Source of the DNA: JBBPYR01 sp038199755
Lineage (GTDB): Bacteria > Chloroflexota > Ktedonobacteria > Ktedonobacterales > Ktedonobacteraceae
DNA length: 47,151 bases
Assembly (NCBI GenBank): GCA_038199755.1
Contig: JBBPYR010000256.1
Span: 1 to 47,151 of the forward strand
Reading direction: 5' to 3'
Below the pieces are notes generated by a model. The model was not told the origin of the DNA, searched no databases, and saw only the letters and a program-made list of their open reading frames with translations. Below, one piece after another: positions 24,296 through 32,498 of the stretch. The number at the start of each line of letters is the position of its first letter. Within the stretch, counting starts at the first letter, position 1. The position numbers and the translations under genes are program-made.

Positions 24296-26638
24296 TTACT
24301 TTGGATAGACTTCTTTAATACTGGCTTTAAATATGCGCACGACTTCTTGAACGACTGGATCGTTCTTTGCCTTTTGTGACAAAACCTCTATACGTGTCTC
24401 CTTGGGAGCACTGGTATTCCCAGTAGCAGGAACGGGTCCACTACTCTCTCTATTCTCTCTCACTACGTTCGTTCTGGCAAGTGGGGTTGGTGGCGCAGCT
24501 TGCTCATGAACCGTTGGTGCCGGAGCTGGTGTTGCTTGTTGCTCACGTGGCTCAGGTTTGTGCAAGGGCATCGTCTCTGGGCCACGCGCGCTAGGAGTAC
24601 GCGGTGGCTCCGTGGGAGGCCGTTCACGATACGCAGATTGCGCGGGTGGAGACGCGGTTTGATTTGAGGCACGCATACCTGTATCACGTGGCGTCATACC
24701 CGCAGGCGGTGGAATGGTCGGTTTTTGCCCAGAGGTTGTACCTGGCGGCAAAATTTTCACACGGCATTCTTGATTCAGTTCCATTTTCAATGCCCACTCG
24801 ATATATTTGTCACGCTCTGCTTTTTGTAGCATATCATAATGAAACTTTGCATTTGCCTTTATGACTAAAACAGGTATCTCTTTCGTCCCTTCAACAGCAA
24901 GCAATGAATAATCATTGAGGACAGCGGCTACTAAGGCTCCATCTTTCTTTGTTTTGATGCGCCGCTTCACCATCTCCCACACATCTTTGACCTCTTGCAA
25001 TGTCATTGTTGGCAGGTCAGCTAGCTGGCTGTTTGTTGCATCCACGGCTGGTGTTGCAGCTGACAGATCAGTAGTGATTAGCTCGGCTGGCTGGATGTTT
25101 ATCGCAGCTGATGCTACGGTGGTAGGAGCGGGCGATGCTGCTCCTTCAAACTCGTCTTCATCCTCTGTATACGAAAGGGCATCCCACTCTGGCAACTCCG
25201 CTACCAGTTCTTGTGGCTCTCTCTGTGATGGCGTGTTTTTTTCAGTAGCTGAGACAGGTATTGGTGGCACAGCTTGTTCATTGGCGGCTGAGCCTTGCAC
25301 GTGTGTTACAGGCACCTCTGGTAGTGTGTGCGGTAGTTCTTGTGCTGGTGCCGATGGCTCCTGGGTAGGTGAAGCTGGTGGCGTTGGATGCGTTGCCTGC
25401 TGAGATGGTGCTGTAGGTCGGGGTTGTGCTGCTGCCATGGTGGGCTGCTGCCTAGGATGGCTAGCAGCAGCCATTGGACGTGCCGTGGGCGTAGGAGCTG
25501 GTGTAGTGGGAGTAGTGGGAACGGCTCCAGCAGAGCTAGGCTGCACACGACGATGCAGTTCAAGACACGCGAGCAAAGCCAGTTCCAGGCCAAGTTGTGG
25601 TGTTCCCTGATTCTTCTGCATCAGTTCATTCTGCGCGAAGATACGCGCACACTCGGTTAGCTCTTCCAGGTTGAACAATTGCATGACTTGCTGTATCTCA
25701 CGCACCTCGTCTTCGGTACGATCCAGAATGGTGGCGATATCCGCGCCAGCCTTTGCCAGCATAAGGGCACGCCAGTATTCGGCGATCTGGTTGTTGATTT
25801 GCCGTAGATCAGCACCGGCTTCGGCCAGTTCGTGAATGAGATGTAAGCCACCTGCACTGTCGAGCTGCGCGATATGCGAGACGAATTTTTGAATGGCACG
25901 CGGATCAGCCACGCCGAGCATCGCTTGCACCTGTGTCAGCGCGATCGCTTGCCCTGAGTAGGCAATGGCCTGATCGAGCAGGCTGAGGGCGTCACGCATG
26001 CCACCGGCAGCTGCTCTGGCAATCAGTTCTGCGGCACCACCCTCGATCGCCACATGTTCCTGCTCGGCGACATAGTTCAGGTGAGAAACAATCTGCCGCG
26101 TGGTGATGCGTTTGAAATCGAAACGCTGGCACCGTGAGAGGACGGTTGGCAACATCTTATGGACATCGGTGGTAGCCATGACGAAAATAGCGTGTTTGGG
26201 AGGCTCTTCCAGCGTCTTGAGCAAGGCGTTAAAGGCCTCGGTGGTGAGCATGTGGGCTTCGTCAAGGATGTATACCTTATATTTCCCCACAGAAGGCGGC
26301 ATCATCACCTTTTCGCGCAGTTCACGAATGCTATCGATACCACGGTTCGAGGCGGCGTCAATCTCGATGACATTAAACGAATTGCCAGATGTGATCTCGC
26401 GGCACTGCTGGCAAACATTGCAGGGTTCGCCATCCTTCGGGTTAAGGCAGTTGATAGTTTTGGCGAGCAGGCGGGCGGTGCTGGTTTTGCCCGTTCCTCT
26501 TGGGCCAGTGAAAAGGTAGGCGTGTGATGGATTGCCTTGAGCGAGTGCATTTTTGAGCGTGCGTACAATTGCCTCTTGACCAACGAGGTCAGAAAAGGTT
26601 TGCGAACGCCATTTGCGGTAGAGCGATTGTGAGGTCAT
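24296..26638 (-). CDS. dnaX: DNA polymerase III gamma/tau subunit
   Basis: A 780-residue clamp-loader ATPase. Walker A GPRGTGKTS is at about 45-53, followed by the zinc-binding cysteines (CLNPKDGEPCNVCQQC), Walker B ILDEAHML and the SRC motif (LSRCQRFDF). From about 380 to 540 there is a long Pro/Thr/Ala/Gln-rich linker, then a tau-like domain around 570-640 and another Pro-rich segment. The ATG at 26638 has CGGGAG upstream; the frame extending to 26686 is not needed. It is the first gene of the dnaX-ybaB-recR set. Confidence 0.96.
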   Translation of the reverse strand: MTSQSLYRKWRSQTFSDLVGQEAIVRTLKNALAQGNPSHAYLFTGPRGTGKTSTARLLAKTINCLNPKDGEPCNVCQQCREITSGNSFNVIEIDAASNRGIDSIRELREKVMMPPSVGKYKVYILDEAHMLTTEAFNALLKTLEEPPKHAIFVMATTDVHKMLPTVLSRCQRFDFKRITTRQIVSHLNYVAEQEHVAIEGGAAELIARAAAGGMRDALSLLDQAIAYSGQAIALTQVQAMLGVADPRAIQKFVSHIAQLDSAGGLHLIHELAEAGADLRQINNQIAEYWRALMLAKAGADIATILDRTEDEVREIQQVMQLFNLEELTECARIFAQNELMQKNQGTPQLGLELALLACLELHRRVQPSSAGAVPTTPTTPAPTPTARPMAAASHPRQQPTMAAAQPRPTAPSQQATHPTPPASPTQEPSAPAQELPHTLPEVPVTHVQGSAANEQAVPPIPVSATEKNTPSQREPQELVAELPEWDALSYTEDEDEFEGAASPAPTTVASAAINIQPAELITTDLSAATPAVDATNSQLADLPTMTLQEVKDVWEMVKRRIKTKKDGALVAAVLNDYSLLAVEGTKEIPVLVIKANAKFHYDMLQKAERDKYIEWALKMELNQECRVKILPPGTTSGQKPTIPPPAGMTPRDTGMRASNQTASPPAQSAYRERPPTEPPRTPSARGPETMPLHKPEPREQQATPAPAPTVHEQAAPPTPLARTNVVRENRESSGPVPATGNTSAPKETRIEVLSQKAKNDPVVQEVVRIFKASIKEVYPK

Positions 26639-26673
26639 GATACAACTCCCGCTACTATTCCTCATGCGGGCCA

Positions 26674-26809
26674 TTAGTAGGGGCATGATTGATCACGCCC
26701 TGCTATTGATTACGCCCAAGCCAGATAGAAAAGCCCAAAGATCGTGAAAAAGGCATAGGAAAGCCGATTTTCGCCCGGCCCTGCCGGTCGGCATAATCAG
26801 GCACCCCTA
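26674..26809. repeat. GTAGGGG-type element upstream of dnaX
   Basis: Bounded by GTAGGGGCATGATT (about 26674) and a diverged inverted copy AATCAGGCACCCCTAC ending about 26809. It lies in the 348-bp mtnP-dnaX gap and overlaps the left arm of a separate 38-bp inverted repeat. Confidence 0.5.
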
Positions 26810-26925
26810 CGGCACCCGAAGAGGCTGCATACCGTTGCTCCCTCACAGGCCTAGCGGGGTTTTGCAAACATTCGTCGCGCAGGACCCAATTACGCCGACC
26901 GACAGGGCCGGAAGAAAATCGGCTT
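26761..26925. repeat. 38-bp inverted repeat in the mtnP-dnaX gap
   Basis: Left arm 26761-26798 (starts AAGCCGATTTTC) and right arm 26888-26925 (ends GAAAATCGGCTT) are reverse complements at 33 of 38 positions, separated by 89 nt. No coding potential. It could fold as a long hairpin in the transcript entering dnaX from mtnP, or be a small transposon relic. Confidence 0.8.
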
Positions 26926-26986
26926 AACTCTCTACAAGGTCACGCTCTTGAAGATGGAACCATTGTACACCTTTTCGCCCTTCCTG

Positions 26987-27862
26987 TCAAGAAATATATT
27001 TGCTGATCAGCAGGTTATATTTCTCTTTTGTCTCCGCCGGAATGAGCTTGGCATCGGTGAGAATCGCGCTGGCAAGCGCATGTGAGCAGTCACAGGCAAG
27101 CGTTGCGCGATCAGCAGGAATCTGCTGTGCCACGCTTTGCAGTATGCGTTGCGCATTAGAAACGTTGGCGAAGAGATTGCCAATCACCATCTCAACCGTG
27201 ACTGATTCCTCGGTCTCGTGCCAGCTATCATAGTCGGTGGCGCAGGCGATAGTGGCATAGCATAGTTCGGCCTCACGTGCCAGCTTTGCCTCTGGCAGGG
27301 CGGTCATGCCAATGATGTCCATGCCCCATTTGCGATAGACACGCGATTCAGCTCTAGTCGAGAAGAGCGGCCCTTCCATACAGACATAGGTGCCACCCGC
27401 ATGCACTTTGACATCTCCCAAGGCGCGTGCGGAGTCTAAGAGCAATTTGCTGAGCGTCGGGCAGAATGGGTCGGCAAAGGTACAATGCACGACCATGCCG
27501 TTTTCAAAGAAGCTGTTCACGCGGCTCTTGGTGCGGTCAAATAACTGATCGGGAATAATCAGGTCACGCGGAGCGATATCTTCGCGCAAGCTGCCAACGG
27601 CACTAACCGAGATCACATATTCGACGCCGAGGCTTTTCAAGGCCCAGATATTGGCACGCGCAGGAATCTCGGTCGGGCTGATGCGGTGGCCACGCCCATG
27701 ACGTGGCAAAAAGGCCATGGAGACGCCATTGACGTTGCCTATAGTAATCACATCGCTTGGATCACCAAAGGGCGTCTGCACCTTGACCTCTTCGACCTCG
27801 GTCATGCTCTCCATGCGATACAGTCCGCTACCGCCGATTACGCCAATCATTGCCTGTGGCAT
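26987..27862 (-). CDS. mtnP: S-methyl-5'-thioadenosine phosphorylase
   Basis: A 291-residue purine-nucleoside phosphorylase family protein. MIGVIGGSGLY, TPFGDPSD, FLPRHGRGHRISPTEI (phosphate/substrate loop) and MEGPLFSTRAESR match MTA phosphorylase. It cleaves methylthioadenosine to adenine and methylthioribose-1-phosphate for methionine salvage. The start at 27862 has AAGGAG upstream; the same frame stays open back through tyrS, which is not coding. It begins 13 nt after the tyrS stop, so both are probably on one transcript. Confidence 0.94.
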   Translation of the reverse strand: MPQAMIGVIGGSGLYRMESMTEVEEVKVQTPFGDPSDVITIGNVNGVSMAFLPRHGRGHRISPTEIPARANIWALKSLGVEYVISVSAVGSLREDIAPRDLIIPDQLFDRTKSRVNSFFENGMVVHCTFADPFCPTLSKLLLDSARALGDVKVHAGGTYVCMEGPLFSTRAESRVYRKWGMDIIGMTALPEAKLAREAELCYATIACATDYDSWHETEESVTVEMVIGNLFANVSNAQRILQSVAQQIPADRATLACDCSHALASAILTDAKLIPAETKEKYNLLISKYIS

Positions 27863-27875
27863 ATACACGCTCCTT

Positions 27876-29111
27876 TTATACAATGATCCTGACATATTTA
27901 CGCTTGCCAAATTTGAGAATGGCTCCATGCTGGGCCGGAACCGTTTCCTCGGCACTATGCACACGCTGCTCTTCGCCCTGCTCACCCTGTAGGAAGAGCG
28001 AGACGCCACCTTGCTTGATAATGTTTCGCGCCTCGTTGCGACTGCTCGCGAGTCCAGCGGCAACCACGAAGTCAACCACATTCGTTGCTTCTGTGAGGGC
28101 ATATTCAGGGATGTCGGTTGGCAGTTTACGCTCGGAAAACTGGCGAATAAAGGCATCCTGCGCCTCTTGTGCCTCTGGCGCGCTGTGGAACTCGGTGACG
28201 ATCTCGCGTGCCATACGCAGCTTGACATCACGCGGGTTAAGCGTACCCTCGGCCATTTTGTGGTCAAACTCGTCTAGTTCAGCGTCATCGACCTCGGTCA
28301 GGGCCTCGAAGTAGGTGCGCATGGTCTGGTCGGGTAGCGACATCAGTTTACCAAACATGTCCCGTGCGGGAGCGGTCATGGCGATGTAGTTGTCCAGCGA
28401 CTTGCCCATCTTCTTGACGCCATCAAGCCCAACGATGAGATTCACGGTCAGGATCTGCTGTGATGGTTGCCCAAAGCGTGGTTGTATCTCGCGACCTACC
28501 AGCAGGTTGAAGGTCTGGTCGGTGCCACCAATCTCCACGTCTGACTGTAGGGCAACTGAGTCGTAGCCTTGCAGCAGGGGGTACATGAACTCGGAAAGGT
28601 AGATTTCGATACCACTGCGGTAACGGTTCTGGAAATCGTCACGCTCTAGCATCTGTGCCACGGTCTTATGGCCGAGCAGTTTGATAGCATCGCCGAGCTT
28701 GAAGGCATCGAACCATTCACTCTGGCGGCGTACCTCGGTTTGCTCACGATCTACAATCTTGTAGAACTGTTCGAGGTAGGTTGCGGCGTTCGCGTTGACC
28801 TGCTCTTCCGTCAAGGGTTTGCGGGCCTCGACGCGCCCACTGGGGTCGCCCAGACGTGCGGTCCAGTCACCAATGACCACCACGGCGCGATGGCCCAGAC
28901 GTTGGAACTGGCGCAATTTGCGGAAGACCACGGCATGCCCAATGGTCAAATCATAATGGGTCGGGTCCACACCCAGTTTTACCCGCAGTGGCTGACCCTT
29001 ATTGCCCTCCAAGAGCAGACGGCGCAGGTCGGTCTCTTTCTCGACCTGTGCGACGCCTCTTTTGAGCAGGTATTCAATATCTTTCGATGCTGGCATCTGT
29101 TCCACCTTCAT
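27876..29111 (-). CDS. tyrS: Tyrosyl-tRNA synthetase
   Basis: A 411-residue class I synthetase. The HIGH-type motif is PTHYDLTIGHAV, KMSKS appears as KKMGKS, and a C-terminal S4 RNA-binding domain follows (VVDFVVAAGLASSRNEAR... KQGGV). It charges tRNA-Tyr. The ATG at 29111 has GAGGTGAT 9 nt upstream; a TTG at 29120 is too close to that site. No T-box leader is seen on its strand. Confidence 0.96.
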   Translation of the reverse strand: MKVEQMPASKDIEYLLKRGVAQVEKETDLRRLLLEGNKGQPLRVKLGVDPTHYDLTIGHAVVFRKLRQFQRLGHRAVVVIGDWTARLGDPSGRVEARKPLTEEQVNANAATYLEQFYKIVDREQTEVRRQSEWFDAFKLGDAIKLLGHKTVAQMLERDDFQNRYRSGIEIYLSEFMYPLLQGYDSVALQSDVEIGGTDQTFNLLVGREIQPRFGQPSQQILTVNLIVGLDGVKKMGKSLDNYIAMTAPARDMFGKLMSLPDQTMRTYFEALTEVDDAELDEFDHKMAEGTLNPRDVKLRMAREIVTEFHSAPEAQEAQDAFIRQFSERKLPTDIPEYALTEATNVVDFVVAAGLASSRNEARNIIKQGGVSLFLQGEQGEEQRVHSAEETVPAQHGAILKFGKRKYVRIIV

Positions 29112-29196
29112 CTTATCCAAATCACCTCATGAGGAAGTTAGAGAGTATTTTTGAGCATTGTAGCAGAATGTAGCTCTATAGTCGAGGGGATGTGAC

Positions 29197-29215
29197 TTGA
29201 TAGTGATACTATCAA
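29197..29215. promoter_or_regulatory. Operator-like palindrome upstream of hsp20
   Basis: TTGATAG-TGATA-CTATCAA, a perfect 7-bp inverted repeat with a 5-nt centre. With flanking bases it reads CTTGA...N...TCAAAG, recalling the HAIR site of HspR repressors (CTTGAGT-N7-ACTCAAG). It lies between divergent tyrS and hsp20. Confidence 0.5.
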
Positions 29216-29296
29216 AGTTTCTAACAAATTTCTTACACTTCTCCTACGTTGCTCTAATGCAGAGTGATATATACTAAAGACGTAAACAAATGAGTA

Positions 29297-29347
29297 CACC
29301 GAACGAGGGCTGGTACCGAAAAGAGAAATTGGTAGGCGCGTTCGGTG
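29297..29347 (+). other. Stem-loop in the hsp20 leader
   Basis: CACCGAACG (29297-29305) pairs perfectly with CGTTCGGTG (29339-29347) around a 33-nt loop, ending 43 nt before the hsp20 start. It may be a structured 5' leader affecting translation or stability, or a DNA operator. Confidence 0.55.
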
Positions 29348-29390
29348 AGAAGAACACCTCTATTCATACAAAGGAGAGAAGGAGATATCT

Positions 29391-29831
29391 ATGGCAAACG
29401 TTTCACGTTACAATCCATTTAACGAAGTTGTTTCTTTGCGTGAAGCTATGGATCGTCTTTTTGCAGATAGTTTCATCGCACCAATATCGGCCCAGGTTGG
29501 CACGGCTCGTGGCGTAGGCGCAAACCTGTATGAGACCTCCGAAGGTTTCATTCTGCAAATTCCCATGCCGGGCGTCAAAGTAGAAGATGTTGAGATCACG
29601 GCCCAGCAAGATACGTTGAGCCTGAAGTGGACAACGAAAGTACAGGCCCCTGAAGGCGCGACAGCCATCTGGCACGGCTTCCAGTCGGGTGAGTATCAGC
29701 AGAGCTTTACGCTGCCGTTCCCGATTAATGCTGACGGTGCCGAGGCCCACTATAGCGACGGTATTCTGACGCTGAACATGCCTAAAGCCGAGCATGCCAA
29801 AGCGCGCACCGTCAAGGTGATTGCTAAATAG
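29391..29831 (+). CDS. Small heat-shock protein Hsp20
   Basis: A 146-residue alpha-crystallin-type chaperone. The N-terminal NPFNEVVSLREAMDRLF, the central beta domain (PGVKVEDVEITAQQDTLSL) and GILTLNMPKAEHAKART are typical. A strong AGAAGGAGAT ribosome site lies just before the ATG. It holds unfolded proteins in the cytoplasm. Its leader has a stem-loop and the upstream region a palindrome, so heat or stress control is likely. Confidence 0.95.
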   Translation: MANVSRYNPFNEVVSLREAMDRLFADSFIAPISAQVGTARGVGANLYETSEGFILQIPMPGVKVEDVEITAQQDTLSLKWTTKVQAPEGATAIWHGFQSGEYQQSFTLPFPINADGAEAHYSDGILTLNMPKAEHAKARTVKVIAK

Positions 29832-29832
29832 C

Positions 29833-29900
29833 TCATTACGGCGAGAACATAAGAAGTGCCTGCAAACTTGCAGGCACTTCTTATGTTCTCGCCGTAATGA
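29833..29900. terminator. 32-bp perfect hairpin between hsp20 and the PIN gene
   Basis: Arms 29833-29864 and 29869-29900 are perfect reverse complements (32 bp) with a 4-nt loop AACT. It starts next to the hsp20 stop, and the right arm contains the last codons and stop of the convergent PIN gene. It has no T run, so it is a hairpin-only transcript end or processing site for both genes. Confidence 0.85.
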
Positions 29901-30537
29901 ATTTCAAGCCATCATCAAAAGTGCTAATATAGCGACATTGATACCTCTTTAGTTCATTTCTGATGCGACTTTTCGATAACAACTTATCCTTCACATCAGA
30001 CTCCTCTGAGAAGATATCTTCTCCAAAGAAAGCCTTTTTATCGCGGCTAATAAAGCACTTTTCTTCGTCAAGTGCTCGTGACTCCAAGTCAGAAATAATA
30101 GACGAGTAAATAATGCTATCTTGAGGAGAAAGATCAAGTGCTGTCTGATATATTAACGCTTGCTGAAAGATAGGTGCATTGATCTCAATAATCCTCCCAA
30201 TAACTACCATCCGCTCTACAACCGCATGAAGTGGATCAAAATCATTTTTCTGTGCTTGCTTTAAGACATCTATTAACTGTTCAACATCTAGCACAACTTT
30301 CTTGAATGCTTCCGACCTTTTTATCTGGTCAAGTGTCTTCAGAAAAGCATCGTACTGACGACGTCTTTCTCCACGTCTATGCATAACTGTTGTGAATGGC
30401 TCGCTTAAGGCAAAGCTCGGGAAAGCAAGCTCTATTTTCTTCGTTTCAGCAGATTTGAGAATAGCATCAGCAGATGAAGCTTGCTCTTGACCAAGAGCAA
30501 GCTCTAAAACAAAGTTTGATTCGACATACACAATCAT
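29881..30537 (-). CDS. PIN-like domain protein
   Basis: A 218-residue protein with PIN-domain features: the N-terminal strand and acid in IVYVESNFVLELAL (Glu6), a middle helix with ALSEPFTTV, then SPQDSIIYSSIISDLES and CFISRDKKAF carrying further acids. PIN domains are metal-dependent ribonucleases and often toxins. The region is AT-richer than its neighbours. Its start overlaps the stop of the 30534-30983 gene by 4 bp (ATGA), so the two are co-translated. No classical antitoxin is visible. Its last codons lie in the 32-bp hairpin. Confidence 0.75.
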   Translation of the reverse strand: MIVYVESNFVLELALGQEQASSADAILKSAETKKIELAFPSFALSEPFTTVMHRRGERRRQYDAFLKTLDQIKRSEAFKKVVLDVEQLIDVLKQAQKNDFDPLHAVVERMVVIGRIIEINAPIFQQALIYQTALDLSPQDSIIYSSIISDLESRALDEEKCFISRDKKAFFGEDIFSEESDVKDKLLSKSRIRNELKRYQCRYISTFDDGLKFITART

Positions 30538-30983
30538 GCAGCTTCACCAAAGAAGACACTAGCCCCTTTAATAGAATCGTTAAAACCAGCATGTGCCAAC
30601 GTCTTCTCTGGTTCCTCAACGTATCCCTGTGGCTTTGTTGCGAGGTTTGTTAACCACTGTAACACCAGCAATTCAAGCTCAGCACCATACAGTCTGCGTG
30701 CTGGCACTCCTTCGGAATAACGTATCACTACTTTGTCCATGGGAAACTCAAGTGTTGGAGCAGCATCAAGGTCATTTGGCATTACTTCTTTCCATAAAAA
30801 ACCTACCTCTTGTGAAAGCAACAAGAAATAAGGAACATTAGAGGGAAAGCCATGATTGAGCAGTGTGCGGCGCATCTCTATGGCTTCTTCGCGCGAAAGA
30901 TCCTTCAAATTTTTGACTTCAACGACCGCAATAAGATTGCCATCCAGATTTTTGATGATAAGATCAGCAGGCAAAGATTGCAT
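30534..30983 (-). CDS. PD-(D/E)xK nuclease-like protein paired with the PIN gene
   Basis: A 149-residue protein with PAD7LIIKN...VVE22VK24, the spacing of a PD-(D/E)xK nuclease core, and a following hydrophobic strand PYFLLLSQ. The rest (GVPARRLYGAELELLVLQWL) is unrecognised. It could be a nuclease or an inactive partner controlling the PIN protein. It is first in the two-gene operon. The N-terminus is short, so an upstream non-ATG start is possible but none was found. Confidence 0.65.
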   Translation of the reverse strand: MQSLPADLIIKNLDGNLIAVVEVKNLKDLSREEAIEMRRTLLNHGFPSNVPYFLLLSQEVGFLWKEVMPNDLDAAPTLEFPMDKVVIRYSEGVPARRLYGAELELLVLQWLTNLATKPQGYVEEPEKTLAHAGFNDSIKGASVFFGEAA

Positions 30984-31013
30984 AACATATTCCTTCTTTA
31001 TCCATAGTCAGAT

Positions 31014-31066
31014 TGAGTATAGCTCTTATCAAACTGAGTATAGCTATTTCTTTATCGCCATGTCAA
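31014..31066 (-). promoter_or_regulatory. Promoter and repeated sites of the PIN module
   Basis: On the minus strand TTGACA (31061-31066), an 18-nt spacer and TATACT (31037-31042) form a consensus-like promoter. The 11-mer AGCTATACTCA (coding strand) occurs twice, at 31035-31045 over the -10 and at 31014-31024, exactly 21 bp (two turns) apart. This layout suggests a repressor binding two sites and autoregulation. Confidence 0.7.
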
Positions 31067-31091
31067 CAGTTACATCGCGATTCCCTAGTGC

Positions 31092-31121
31092 TTGACGTAC
31101 ATAAGCGAAACCTCATATAAC
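31092..31121 (+). promoter_or_regulatory. Promoter of the MFS gene
   Basis: TTGACG (31092-31097), an 18-nt spacer and TATAAC (31116-31121), about 40 nt before the ATG. It is divergent from the PIN module promoter. Confidence 0.6.
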
Positions 31122-31161
31122 AAAGGGAAGGATAGTATCACGACACAGAAATTAGGATTAC

Positions 31162-32361
31162 ATGCAACGGACTATGACACAGGCACTTCGTTTGACTATT
31201 GGCATCTCTTTTTTTGCATTTATTCTGATCGGCATTAATGATGGCGCGGTTGGTGTGCTGCTGCCGGGAATGCAAAACACCTATCATGCAGGGAAAGACA
31301 CCATCTCGCTGCTCTTTTTAGCGGGAACGGCTGGCTATTTTACGGCGTCCTTTAATAATGGCTTGCTGCTCAACAAGCTGGGCAACAGGCGATTTTTGCT
31401 GCTGGCAACTGTGATTATGGGTCTCGGCTTCGCGTTGTTGAGTAGTAGGCCACCGTTCTTGCTGCTACTGCTCGGTATTGTGCCCATCGGTTTTGGCGGG
31501 GCAATGCTCGACGCGGGCCTCAACTCATATATTGCGGGCTTGCCAAATAATACTGTTTTACTCAACAACCTGCACGCATTTTATGGCATAGGAGCCTTGC
31601 TGGGACCGCTCGTCGCTTCCTCCTTTTTAGTCATCGGGTGGGTGTGGAATACCGTCTACTTTGTGTGGATTGGCCTTACTCTTCTTGCGCTCATCGGCAT
31701 TGGCATTGCCTTCCGGCGTGTAGACACGGAAGCGGCAACGCATAAAGATGGGCCAAAAGAGGATGGCAATGTTTTGGTATTGGCACTGCGCCAACGCGTG
31801 GTCTGGCTAGCGGCATTGTTTCTCGTTTTCTACGTCGGAACGGAGGTCAGCCTGGGGAGTTGGAGCTTTAGCTTTCTTACGGAGGAGCGACATGGTCAGA
31901 CATTGCTCTCTGGCTGGACGGTGAGTGGCTACTGGGTGGGCTTGACATTAGGACGGTTGCTGCTTGGCAGGGTGGCACGGCGTATTGGCAATAGAAGGCT
32001 GATTGAAGCGTGCCTTGTCGGTGTGGTCGTTGGGATGTTGCTAGTGTGGTTTATCCCCCAGCTGGCGGTCTCTGCCTTTGCCCTGTGCCTGACAGGTTTT
32101 AGCCTGGGGCCGATCTTCCCCACGACGATTGCGCTCATGTCTGATGTCCTTCCCAGCCGTATCCTCTCTAGCGCAATAGGCTTTCTTGCCAGCCTCGGCA
32201 GCATGGGTGGCGCGCTCCTGCCCTGGGTAGCAGGAAACCTAGCCCAGCACTTCGGCTTATGGACGCTGCTGCCATACGTGATTGTGCTTACTGCGATCAT
32301 GCTCGTGTTGTGGATAATTATACAGGCAAGACCATCACAGCGGGTAGAAGCAGTGCAATGA
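31162..32361 (+). CDS. MFS transporter
   Basis: A 399-residue protein with about 12 hydrophobic helices and a mid-protein basic loop (RRVDTEAATHKDGPKED). The MFS loop signature GYFTASFNNGLLLNKLGNRRF between helices 2 and 3 is present, and GRLLLGRVARRIGNRR repeats it in the second half. FucP/YfcJ-like sugar or drug exporters are the nearest textual match, but the substrate is unknown. AGGA lies upstream of the ATG. Confidence 0.88.
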   Translation: MQRTMTQALRLTIGISFFAFILIGINDGAVGVLLPGMQNTYHAGKDTISLLFLAGTAGYFTASFNNGLLLNKLGNRRFLLLATVIMGLGFALLSSRPPFLLLLLGIVPIGFGGAMLDAGLNSYIAGLPNNTVLLNNLHAFYGIGALLGPLVASSFLVIGWVWNTVYFVWIGLTLLALIGIGIAFRRVDTEAATHKDGPKEDGNVLVLALRQRVVWLAALFLVFYVGTEVSLGSWSFSFLTEERHGQTLLSGWTVSGYWVGLTLGRLLLGRVARRIGNRRLIEACLVGVVVGMLLVWFIPQLAVSAFALCLTGFSLGPIFPTTIALMSDVLPSRILSSAIGFLASLGSMGGALLPWVAGNLAQHFGLWTLLPYVIVLTAIMLVLWIIIQARPSQRVEAVQ

Positions 32362-32431
32362 AACATTTCTGCTTTCGCAGAGATCAAAAAAGAGATACAA
32401 TAATCAGATCATACAGAAAGCAACAAGATGT

Positions 32432-32464
32432 GGCGAGACATGGCTTGCTACCGAGGTCGCCATG
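32432..32464 (+). other. Mutually exclusive stems in the metH-like gene leader
   Basis: GGCGA (32432-32436) can pair with TCGCC (32457-32461), or CATGGC (32439-32444) with GCCATG (32459-32464). The two stems share bases, so only one can form. It is 35 nt before the start. Too short to call a known riboswitch. Confidence 0.3.
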
Positions 32465-32498
32465 CTCAACTTTTATAGTTGGTGGGAGAGAAAAGTAG

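Noticed and set aside
27863..28267. Extended N-terminus for MTA phosphorylase
   Set aside because: The extra frame lies antiphase within tyrS and has no homology; a good ribosome site is at 27862.
29306..29338. TGGTACCG resembling a T-box core near tyrS
   Set aside because: It is on the hsp20 strand, not the tyrS strand, and the leader is too short for a T-box.
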